Source: Pseudomonas tritici (GTDB taxonomy: Bacteria; Pseudomonadota; Gammaproteobacteria; Pseudomonadales; Pseudomonadaceae). From it: a DNA stretch of 64,000 nt. Below, in pieces: positions 55,688-64,000 of the stretch. Within the stretch, counting starts at the first letter, position 1. Each line of letters opens with the position of its first letter. Under the pieces are notes generated by a model. The model made no database searches, was not told where the DNA came from, and was given only the letters and a program-made list of their open reading frames with translations. The translations under genes were made by a program, and so were the position numbers. Location of the stretch: assembly GCF_014268275.3 (NCBI RefSeq), contig NZ_CP077084.1, forward strand, positions 5,948,501-6,012,500, in the 5' to 3' direction.

Positions 55688-57619
55688 CTAAACCTGCACA
55701 CGCCAGGCCTTGGCCATCTCCACAGTGGTCGAACTGGACGCCTTGTCCCAGGGTTTGTTACGCGCTTTGTAGCCGTCACTGAGGGTATCGAGCACCCGGT
55801 TGAATTCGGCGGGCGTGTCTGCCCGCGCCAGGTCTTGAGCTGTGCGGTACAACAGCTCCACGTTGGACTCGGGTTGGCCCGGCCGAAACAACGAGGGATA
55901 AATGACTTCCCGTGTGAAGTTCTCAGCCTTCATCGCTATATCACGCAGTTTCATCTCGGCGACAGCGCCGCCGATGACGTTGGACATCGGCACCGCATCG
56001 CTTGCGATCTGCCTGGCCGCCACTTGCAGCAACTGCTGGAAATTGCGCTGGCCTGCAACATTGAGGCGCCGCGCCAACCAATCGATCTGCTCAGGCCGTT
56101 GGGCGAGGGCATCCAGATTACGCAATGCCGTTGATATTTTCGGCGTGAACACCAACACGACCTGTGACTGATTGGCCTCGCCAATCGCGTCATCCAGGGT
56201 TTTCAACACCTGCTGCGCGCTCTTTCGAAACATGAGGACATCAGCAGCGGCCGGGTCCTTGTGCAGTGTCGGTTGCACACTGGCGAGCATTTCATCATCC
56301 ATGGCCAGCACTGCCTCATCCAGCGAATGGAACGCGTGATGCTCAAGTGCCGTGGTGCGACGTTCCAAATGTGCCCCCACCGCTTGACGCGCCTTTGCCT
56401 GCAGGTGTTGCTTCTGTTCATCCAGCATAGTGAAGTTGACCGTGCCCGTGAGCAGGCCACGAAAGTCACCTTTTTCGGTCTTGAGGGGCAATGTCACAAT
56501 CTGATCGGCAAACGCTTCGAGCTTTTTGTCTTGAAAGGCGCCAGCGGCCGAATGCGCAACGCCTGTAATGCGGTCGGCCACACGGCTGAAAAAACTGCCA
56601 CTGCGCACTGGCGCATCAGTGATGCCAGCCTCGAACTTGACGATCAACGATTCAGATTTGTTCAAGGGGCTATCAGGAAATAACCGTTCCACCACGCCTG
56701 GCGCCGGGGTATTGAGCAGCAAGCCGCCGTCTTTGAACGCGGTGGTTTCAGCTGACGCCTGGAAACCATGACCTTGCTCCACCGGGTTCTTGAACAGCAC
56801 CGGCAGCGCACCCGAAATATGCGCCGCCCTGGCGATGTCCATCTGCGGGGTCAGACTGGCATTGAACATCACCAGCTGCGGGCGGCCGCCAAACATGCCG
56901 GTACCGGTGATATTGAGTTGCTTGATCGCAGGAATATGCCGGCTCAACACCTCGAGATCACCAAACGTGGGAGCGCCACCGGCACTCAGTTTGTCAGCAA
57001 TGTCGATGACTTCGGCGGGCCGGGTTTCCCGAGGGGTTTGCGCGATGTGGCCAAGAATCGACTCGCGCGTCTCTTTGCGGATCAATTCTTCCAGGGGCAA
57101 GGCTTCAGTCTGGAAGCGGGGCAGCAAGGTCATCAACAACTGAGAAACAGTGCCGACGGAGCCGGGCAAGTGGCCAGCGAGTTTGCCAAGTGTCGTACTG
57201 ACCTCCTGCATCCAGGCTGTCACGGCACCTTTGCTGTTCAACAGGCTTGGCAAATTGATGCTGTCCGACAACCTGTCGAACGCCGCAGCCCCCATTCCGC
57301 TAGCAATCAGCGCCGCTGAAATCGCACCGGCAGATGAGCCGGAGGTCGATTGGATACCTTGCAGCTGTCCGACGTCCTCAAGTGCCTGCACCACCCCCGA
57401 AAAAGCGATGCCCTTGGCCCCACCACCACTGAGCACCAAGCTCGTGACGGGCGGTGCCGATAAAATCACCTCTACCCGTCCCTGGTTATCACGCAGGAGC
57501 GTCAGGTTGCGCTCGCCAACGCCCTCCACCAGAGGCGTCTTCTCAGCTTGATGGGGCGGGAAATGACCCTCTTCACCCAATGAGGGATGAATCTGCGCAA
57601 TCGAATTAAACACTTTCAT
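55688..57619 (-). CDS. ExoU-like patatin phospholipase, candidate type III effector
   Basis: The 643-residue protein resembles P. aeruginosa ExoU over its whole length. Oxyanion glycines SGGGAKG (about 64-70), catalytic Ser96 in GSSAG and Asp297 in KDGG are intact. The C-terminal membrane-localisation part has EVIYPSLFRPGQPESNVELL and ends SSTTVEMAKAWR, nearly identical to ExoU's end. ExoU is about 687 residues, the difference being mostly at the N terminus. ExoU is injected by type III secretion and is an A2-type phospholipase activated by ubiquitin. No chaperone gene (spcU-like) is adjacent and no Hrp box is visible upstream. N terminus (MKVFNSIAQIHPS) has no acidic residue before 16. Start ATG after GAGAGAG; 29 extra upstream codons exist. 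Confidence 0.85.
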   Translation of the reverse strand: MKVFNSIAQIHPSLGEEGHFPPHQAEKTPLVEGVGERNLTLLRDNQGRVEVILSAPPVTSLVLSGGGAKGIAFSGVVQALEDVGQLQGIQSTSGSSAGAISAALIASGMGAAAFDRLSDSINLPSLLNSKGAVTAWMQEVSTTLGKLAGHLPGSVGTVSQLLMTLLPRFQTEALPLEELIRKETRESILGHIAQTPRETRPAEVIDIADKLSAGGAPTFGDLEVLSRHIPAIKQLNITGTGMFGGRPQLVMFNASLTPQMDIARAAHISGALPVLFKNPVEQGHGFQASAETTAFKDGGLLLNTPAPGVVERLFPDSPLNKSESLIVKFEAGITDAPVRSGSFFSRVADRITGVAHSAAGAFQDKKLEAFADQIVTLPLKTEKGDFRGLLTGTVNFTMLDEQKQHLQAKARQAVGAHLERRTTALEHHAFHSLDEAVLAMDDEMLASVQPTLHKDPAAADVLMFRKSAQQVLKTLDDAIGEANQSQVVLVFTPKISTALRNLDALAQRPEQIDWLARRLNVAGQRNFQQLLQVAARQIASDAVPMSNVIGGAVAEMKLRDIAMKAENFTREVIYPSLFRPGQPESNVELLYRTAQDLARADTPAEFNRVLDTLSDGYKARNKPWDKASSSTTVEMAKAWRVQV

Positions 57620-57718
57620 CCACGGGCTCTCTCTACAGGGTGTGGTCCTGAGTGATGAGCGCGCCGCGCAACGATCCATGCGGAATGATTTGGTAAAGCA
57701 AATCAAACCGCGGCGTGG

Positions 57719-58123
57719 TTATTCGGGAAGGCTGTCGTCCTGAAACTGATCCTTCACGTATTTGATCTCGGTGCGGCCGTGAGGTGCAGGCAACCCATCT
57801 TCACCGAGGTTGACGAAGACCATTTTCTCGACCGTCAGGATGCTTTTGCGGGTGATCTTGTTGCGCACTTCACAGGTCAGGGTGATGGAGGTGCGGCCGA
57901 ACTCGGTGGCGGTGATGCCCAGTTCAATAATGTCGCCCTGGCGCGAGGCGCTGACGAAGTTGATTTCGGAGATGTACTTGGTCACGACGCGCTGATTGCC
58001 CAATTGCACAATGGCGTAGATCGCCGCTTCTTCGTCGATCCAGCGCAGCAGGCTGCCGCCGAACAGGGTGCCGTTGGGGTTGAGGTCTTCGGGTTTTACC
58101 CATTTGCGGGTGTGGAAGTTCAT
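57719..58123 (-). CDS. YciA-type acyl-CoA thioesterase
   Basis: The 134-residue hotdog protein has NPNGTLFGGSLLRWIDEEAAI near residue 15 (the conserved Asn, Asp active region) and FVSASRQGDIIELG. It cleaves acyl-CoAs in the cytoplasm; chain-length preference is unknown. GGAG lies five bases before the ATG at 58123; the frame runs 34 codons further upstream without support. It is 99 bases upstream of the ExoU-like gene on the same strand, so co-transcription is possible. Confidence 0.88.
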   Translation of the reverse strand: MNFHTRKWVKPEDLNPNGTLFGGSLLRWIDEEAAIYAIVQLGNQRVVTKYISEINFVSASRQGDIIELGITATEFGRTSITLTCEVRNKITRKSILTVEKMVFVNLGEDGLPAPHGRTEIKYVKDQFQDDSLPE

Positions 58124-58191
58124 GGTCACTCCAAAGCGTGTTGCGAAATGATGGGCAACATCATGGCAGAGCCCGCCCCCAAGCTCTATGA

Positions 58192-59859
<1,668 letters not shown>

Positions 59860-59879
59860 GTCACAGCCCCCTGCTTTGC

Positions 59880-59951
59880 TGGGGGCGGGCTTGTTGTGGC
59901 GAGGGCGCTTGCTCCCTCGCCACATCAAGCTCGCTCCTACAGGGGGGGGGC
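59880..59951. repeat. Inverted repeat between ahcY and metF
   Basis: TGTGGCGAGGGCGCTTGCTCCC-TCGCCACA forms a hairpin near 59893-59925, flanked by GGGGGCGGGCTTG and CAAGCTCGCTCC-TACAGGGGG. It looks like a member of yet another Pseudomonas REP family (GAGGG...CTTGCTCCCTC). A run of nine Gs ends it. Confidence 0.65.
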
Positions 59952-59985
59952 ACCGTCGGCCTTCTGAGTTTCAAAGGGTATTACC

Positions 59986-60831
59986 ATGTCCCAAGACCGT
60001 CGCTACAGCTTCGAGTTCTTCCCGACCAAGACCGATGCTGGGCATGAAAAACTGATGGCGACTGCTACGCAGCTGGCCAGCTACAACCCCGACTTCTTTT
60101 CCTGCACCTACGGCGCCGGTGGCTCGACCCGTGATCGCACGATCAACACCGTGTTGCAGCTGGAAAGCCAAGTCAAAGTTCCCGCCGCGCCGCACTTGTC
60201 GTGCGTGGGCGACAGCAAGAGCGACCTGCGCGGCCTGCTGACCCAATACAAGGCAGCCGGCATCAAGCGCATCGTTGCCCTGCGTGGCGACCTGCCGTCC
60301 GGCATGGGCATGGCCAGCGGTGAGCTGCGCTACGCCAATGACCTGGTGAGCTTCATTCGTGAAGAAACCGGCGATCACTTCCATGTCGAAGTGGCGGCTT
60401 ATCCGGAGATGCACCCGCAGGCACGCAATTTCGAAGACGATCTGCAAAACTTCGTCCGTAAAGCGAACGCCGGTGCCAATAGCGCAATCACCCAGTACTT
60501 CTTCAACGCCGACAGCTACTTCTACTTCGTCGAGCGGGTACAGGCCATGGGTGTGAACATCCCGATCGTGCCGGGCATCATGCCGATCACCAACTACAGC
60601 AAGCTGGCGCGCTTCTCTGACGCCTGCGGTGCCGAGATTCCACGCTGGGTGCGCAAACAACTGGAAGCCTATGGCGACGACGTCAAGAGCATCCAGGCGT
60701 TCGGCGAACAGGTCATCACCAATATGTGTGAAGATTTGTTGCAAGGTGGCGCGCCAGGCTTGCACTTCTATACCCTTAACCAGGCTGAGCCGAGCCTTGC
60801 GATCTGGAACAACCTCAAGCTGCCGCGCTGA
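59986..60831 (+). CDS. metF: 5,10-methylenetetrahydrofolate reductase
   Basis: The 281-residue FAD enzyme reduces methylene-THF to 5-methyl-THF, the methyl donor for methionine synthase. SFEFFPTKTD at the N terminus, TYGAGGSTRDRT near residue 42, RGDLPSG near 104 and the C-terminal PGLHFYTLNQAEPS are MetF landmarks. Follows ahcY on the same strand, a common arrangement; the intervening REP may separate messages. Weak ribosome-binding site (AAAGGG). Confidence 0.95.
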   Translation: MSQDRRYSFEFFPTKTDAGHEKLMATATQLASYNPDFFSCTYGAGGSTRDRTINTVLQLESQVKVPAAPHLSCVGDSKSDLRGLLTQYKAAGIKRIVALRGDLPSGMGMASGELRYANDLVSFIREETGDHFHVEVAAYPEMHPQARNFEDDLQNFVRKANAGANSAITQYFFNADSYFYFVERVQAMGVNIPIVPGIMPITNYSKLARFSDACGAEIPRWVRKQLEAYGDDVKSIQAFGEQVITNMCEDLLQGGAPGLHFYTLNQAEPSLAIWNNLKLPR

Positions 60832-60853
60832 GGTCGTTTGAGTAGCATCCAGG

Positions 60854-60882
60854 CCCTCGTTCATACGGGGGCTTTTTTTGTT
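60854..60882 (+). terminator. metF terminator
   Basis: GGCCCTCG-ttcata-CGGGGGCTTTTTTT: GC stem with one G-T pair and seven Ts. 22 bases after the metF stop. Confidence 0.85.
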
Positions 60883-60913
60883 CAAACATCCTTGGAATGG
60901 AAGCCCGCAGTAA

Positions 60914-61996
60914 ATGAATACAGCGTCCCCGACACCTCGCCCGCAGTTGGTTTACCTGGTATTCGGCGCCGAGACCTACCATCAGGAAGCCGTATTCAGC
61001 ATCGCCAGCGCGCTGTCTCATTTGGGCGGTGCCCAGGACATGCCGCTGGACATTCAGGTGTTCAGCGACAACCCGGCGCCCTACGTGGGCTTGCCGGTGC
61101 AGGTCCGCACACTAGACGAAGCCACGCGCAAACAGTGGAGCGAGCCCCACGGCTACCACTTTCGAACCAAGCATGTGCTGCTGCGCCAGGTACTGGAAAC
61201 GGCGGAACAGGCGCTGTTGATCGACACCGACACGTTTTTCCACGACTCGCCCATGGCGCTGTTCGAACGCGTCGCACCCGGCACCTTGTTGTGCAACGCC
61301 TTCCACGCCAAGTACGGCGATAACCGCGAAAGCGTGCTGTATGAAACCCTGGCCAAACACCTCGCAGAACAAGGCGCAGCCGACGATGAGATGTGGCTGC
61401 TCAACTCCGGCGTCATGGGCATGGCCCGGCAGGATGCGTACCTCCTTGACCGCTCGATCGCGCTGATGGACGAGCTGTTCCCGATGGCCCGCGGCGCCTA
61501 CACCTTGGAAGAGTTCTGCCTGTCGGTGGCCGCGTACCGTGCGCTCAACGTACGCCAATGCCCGGACCTGATCCATCATTACTGGAGCCGCAAACAGCTG
61601 TTCCGCGCCAAGGTCCTGGCGTGGGTCGCCAAGCACGCCGCCGCCCCCACCAGCGCCGTGGCACTGGCCGATACCCGCAAGGTATCCGCCCACCTGCCAC
61701 GCCCGCCGCGCCTGCAACGCCAAATGTACAAGCTGATCACCCTGGCTTTGCCCAAGCGTAAGCAGCAGTTCATCCGCGAGATTCTCTACGGCTGCTACGA
61801 GCACGAAAACGAATTCGACCAGGCGTGCGGCCCGGTGTGGTGGGACAAGGCCCTGCAAAATCAGGAAGAACGCCAGAAATGCCCGGTCGACGCGCACCAA
61901 CTGGAGCACTGGTTCGCCAACCCCCTGGTGCGCTTGATACTTGGCAAGCGGCGCTCGGCCATCTACGAACACCTGATGACCTCAGAGGCCAAATAG
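60914..61996 (+). CDS. Glycosyltransferase-like protein (GT-A fold, DxD)
   Basis: The 360-residue soluble protein begins with LVYLVFGAETYHQEAVFSI and has LLIDTDTFF with a DxD motif (Asp104, Asp106), then LLNSGVMGM near residue 160, the layout of family 8-like nucleotide-sugar transferases. The C-terminal ~120 residues are basic and helical and not recognised. No partner or polysaccharide cluster is adjacent. The acceptor is unknown; the fold call is moderate. Start ATG, with GGAATGGAAG upstream. Confidence 0.6.
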   Translation: MNTASPTPRPQLVYLVFGAETYHQEAVFSIASALSHLGGAQDMPLDIQVFSDNPAPYVGLPVQVRTLDEATRKQWSEPHGYHFRTKHVLLRQVLETAEQALLIDTDTFFHDSPMALFERVAPGTLLCNAFHAKYGDNRESVLYETLAKHLAEQGAADDEMWLLNSGVMGMARQDAYLLDRSIALMDELFPMARGAYTLEEFCLSVAAYRALNVRQCPDLIHHYWSRKQLFRAKVLAWVAKHAAAPTSAVALADTRKVSAHLPRPPRLQRQMYKLITLALPKRKQQFIREILYGCYEHENEFDQACGPVWWDKALQNQEERQKCPVDAHQLEHWFANPLVRLILGKRRSAIYEHLMTSEAK

Positions 61997-62059
61997 CAGC
62001 GTCCGCAGATGCGTGTGCCAGAGCTTCTCTTTAATGCAGGAGCGTCGTAACCTCAGGGC

Positions 62060-62851
62060 ATGTCCATCATTTTGAAGCTTGCGACCGCTGCCCTTTTTAC
62101 TTGCCTGAGTCTGGCCGCTTATGGCGAGAAATTGCGCATTGTGACCGAGCCCTGGGCACCCTACGTGTATGAGGAACACGGCAGCATGCAGGGGCTGGAC
62201 TACGAAACCACAGTCATCGTGTTCCAGCGCCTGGGGGTCGAGGTGCAATGGCAATTCCTGCCCTGGAAGCGTTGCCTGGCGATGCTGGACCAGGGACAGG
62301 CCGATGGCGCCTTGGACATTTTCCACAGCCATGAGCGCGACGCCTTGCTGCTCTACCCCAGCGAACCGCTGTCGGAGGTGGAGTTCGTGCTGTTCTACGC
62401 CAATGAGCGCCCTCATCCCGCCGAAAGCCTCGAAGCGCTGCGCGGCCTTACCGTCGGTACGTCACCGGGCTACCTGTACGGCGCAGAATTCAGCGATTCG
62501 ACCCTGTTCAACCGCGAAGCAGCCCCAAGTCATGAGGCCAACTTCGGCAAATTGATGCTCGGGCGCATCGATCTGCTGATTACCGATCGCCGGGTGGGTC
62601 AGCATGTGATCAAGGCACTGGGCCTCGAGGGCAAGGTCAGCCAGGCGCCGGCAGTGGTCAGCCGCCAGCAGCAGTACCTCGCCGTGCGCCGTGGCGCGGG
62701 CATGGACCTGCTGGTACAACGCTTCGCCGCAGAACTTAAACGCTTCAAACAAGAGCCGGCCTACACCGCCTTGAGTGCAAAATATGGTGGAATCCAAGCG
62801 ATTACGGGGTCTGTACACACCGTTGAGCAGCAGGAAAGCAGCGCGCAGTGA
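62060..62851 (+). CDS. Periplasmic solute-binding protein (SBP family 3-like)
   Basis: The 263-residue protein has a signal peptide (MSIILKLATAALFTCLSLAAYG) and a binding-protein domain starting LRIVTEPWAPYVYEE, with VQWQFLPWKRCLAMLDQGQADGALDIF close to the protein at 33756-34493 (shared VPW/LPW-R and G-x-x-D motifs). No permease genes adjoin. It could act alone as a ligand sensor or use another transporter. It stops just before the rhlE leader. Confidence 0.8.
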   Translation: MSIILKLATAALFTCLSLAAYGEKLRIVTEPWAPYVYEEHGSMQGLDYETTVIVFQRLGVEVQWQFLPWKRCLAMLDQGQADGALDIFHSHERDALLLYPSEPLSEVEFVLFYANERPHPAESLEALRGLTVGTSPGYLYGAEFSDSTLFNREAAPSHEANFGKLMLGRIDLLITDRRVGQHVIKALGLEGKVSQAPAVVSRQQQYLAVRRGAGMDLLVQRFAAELKRFKQEPAYTALSAKYGGIQAITGSVHTVEQQESSAQ

Positions 62852-62860
62852 TTGCTCTGT

Positions 62861-63072
62861 TATACTCCGGCCTTTCCGCCAGGCTTACGCCCGGCCGCTG
62901 AGGTCTTGAAAAAGGCACCCAACCCCGCTACTGCGCAGCTTTCAGCCCGCGCGAGCCGGTGGAGTGCCCGCCAGACGCAGCAGGACCGGACGGGATTGCG
63001 CTCCCCTAAGCGCCATTCACGCCCGGCAAGATTATCCCTTTGGGCCAAGCCCTAACTAAAACAGGATTACTC
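62861..63072 (+). promoter_or_regulatory. Promoter and long GC-rich leader of rhlE
   Basis: An extended -10, TG-T-TATACT, at 62858-62866 would give a leader of about 200 bases. The leader is rich in short inverted GC segments such as GCCAGGCTTACGCCCGGC and CGAGCCGGTGGAGTGCCCGC and contains no open frame of note. Long structured leaders are known for cold-responsive RNA helicase genes. The promoter match is seen; function is inferred. Confidence 0.5.
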
Positions 63073-64000
63073 ATGTCCTTTGCTTCCCTCGGTCTCTCCG
63101 AGGCTTTAGTCCGCGCCATCGAGGCAGCGGGCTATACCGAGCCTACTCCGGTGCAACAGCGGGCCATTCCCGCCGTGTTGCAAGGTCGCGACCTGATGGT
63201 TGCGGCTCAGACAGGTACTGGTAAAACCGGCGGTTTCGCCCTCCCGATTCTGGAGCGGTTGTTCCCCAACGGTCACCCGGACAAATCCCAGCGTCACGGC
63301 CCGCGCCAACCGCGCGTACTGGTCCTGACCCCAACCCGCGAACTCGCCGCCCAGGTGCACGACAGCTTCAAGCTGTATGCCCGCGACCTGAAGTTCGTCA
63401 GTGCCTGCATCTTCGGCGGCGTTGGCATGAACCCACAGGTTCAGGCCATGTCCCGTGGTGTGGACGTGCTGGTGGCGTGCCCGGGTCGTTTGCTCGACCT
63501 GTGCGGCCAAGGCAGCGTCGATTTGTCCCACGTGGAAATCCTCGTGTTGGACGAAGCCGACCGCATGCTCGACATGGGCTTTGTCCATGACGTGAAAAAA
63601 GTCCTCGCCCGCCTGCCGGCCAAACGTCAGAACCTGCTGTTCTCGGCAACGTTCTCCCAGGACATCACCGCCCTGGCCGGCAAGTTGCTGCACAACCCGG
63701 AGCGCATCGAAGTCACGCCGCCGAACACCACGGTCGAGCGTATCGAGCAACGCGTATTCCGCCTGGCCGCCAGCCACAAGCGTTCGCTGCTTGCCCACCT
63801 GATCACCGCCGGCGCGTGGGAACAGGTGCTGGTGTTCACCCGCACCAAGCACGGCGCCAACCGTCTGGCCGAGTACCTGGACAAGCACGGCCTCACCGCC
63901 GTCGCCATCCACGGCAACAAGAGCCAGAACGCGCGCACCAAAGCCCTGGCCGACTTCAAGGCCGGTAGCGTACGCATCCTGGTTGCCACCGATATCGCCG
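63073..64000 (+). CDS. rhlE: DEAD-box RNA helicase RhlE (N-terminal part)
   Basis: The frame opens at ATG 63073 and runs off the right edge after about 309 residues. Motifs in order are the Q motif [18 protein letters not shown] (I), PTRELAAQ (Ia), CPGRLLD (Ib), DEAD (II), SAT (III), [15 protein letters not shown] (IV), and the start of VATDIA (V). The [21 protein letters not shown] start is typical of RhlE. It unwinds RNA in ribosome maturation and decay. A second DEAD-box gene, dbpA, lies at 28.7 kb. Confidence 0.9.
   Translation, partial: MSFASLGLSEALVRAIEAAGYTEPTPVQQRAIPAVLQGRDLMVAAQTGTGKTGGFALPILERLFPNGHPDKSQRHGPRQPRVLVLTPTRELAAQVHDSFKLYARDLKFVSACIFGGVGMNPQVQAMSRGVDVLVACPGRLLDLCGQGSVDLSHVEILVLDEADRMLDMGFVHDVKKVLARLPAKRQNLLFSATFSQDITALAGKLLHNPERIEVTPPNTTVERIEQRVFRLAASHKRSLLAHLITAGAWEQVLVFTRTKHGANRLAEYLDKHGLTAVAIHGNKSQNARTKALADFKAGSVRILVATDIA

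Noticed and set aside
57620-57718. Search for a Hrp box before the ExoU-like gene
   Set aside because: No GGAAC sequence exists on the coding strand in this space.

Overview
The window is a chromosomal segment of a Pseudomonas of the fluorescens group. It is GC-rich. Gene order over the first 21 kb matches the carnitine, choline and glycine-betaine locus known from Pseudomonas (cdhR-caiX-cdhCAB ... gbdR, sdaB, cbcXWV, betT, betIBA). Many intergenic spaces hold REP/REPIN elements of the GTGGGAGC-GGCTTGC type common in this group. No rRNA, tRNA, CRISPR array, insertion sequence or prophage was seen.

Layout. (1) 1-2.3 kb: end of an unidentified gene, two small conserved proteins and an AAA-type ATPase with an AT-rich palindromic promoter. 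(2) 2.3-20.7 kb: quaternary-amine catabolism and transport. Carnitine is oxidised and cleaved to betaine by CdhA, CdhC and CdhB, choline is oxidised to betaine by BetA and BetB, import uses CaiX, CbcXWV and BetT, and control is by CdhR, GbdR and BetI. A serine dehydratase sits where the end product of betaine demethylation would be used. (3) 20.8-23.6 kb: a TldD/PmbA-like protein pair. (4) 23.7-26.1 kb: an accessory island with a near-consensus HrpL box and two paralogous, probably type III-secreted proteins. One has a Cys/His arrangement like papain-fold cysteine proteases; the other is a tandem duplication that has lost the Cys. (5) 26.1-28.6 kb: an rhlA-type gene with a structured leader, plus a DHA2 exporter. 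(6) 28.7-38.2 kb: DbpA, a flavoprotein, a YccS-like membrane protein, a solute-binding protein, ElaA, a winged-helix protein, a YgjP-like metallopeptidase and a REC-PAS-GGDEF-EAL protein. (7) 38.5 kb: a family 7 alginate lyase. (8) 39.4-48.3 kb: central carbon block fba, pgk, epd, tkt with two small lipoproteins, then an ArsR-methyltransferase fusion and metK. (9) 48.5-55.6 kb: LigB flanked by two small secreted paralogues, a class II cytochrome c, MltA, a MAPEG protein, a Na+/H+ antiporter and a formate/nitrite-type channel. (10) 55.7-57.6 kb: an ExoU-like patatin phospholipase. (11) 57.7-60.9 kb: a thioesterase, then ahcY behind an S-adenosylhomocysteine riboswitch, and metF. (12) 60.9-64 kb: a glycosyltransferase-like protein, a periplasmic binding protein and the start of rhlE with a long leader.

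Main points of interest. The Hrp-box effector-like family at 23.7-26.1 kb and the separate ExoU homologue together suggest that this strain uses a type III secretion system encoded elsewhere. The rhlA leader can pair its Shine-Dalgarno sequence with an upstream segment around three hairpins, which looks like an RNA thermometer. The S-adenosylmethionine cycle is wired in two ways in this window: a fused ArsR-methyltransferase with a 26-bp palindrome before metK, and a riboswitch before ahcY.

All identifications come from reading the sequence and from remembered family features; no database search was run.
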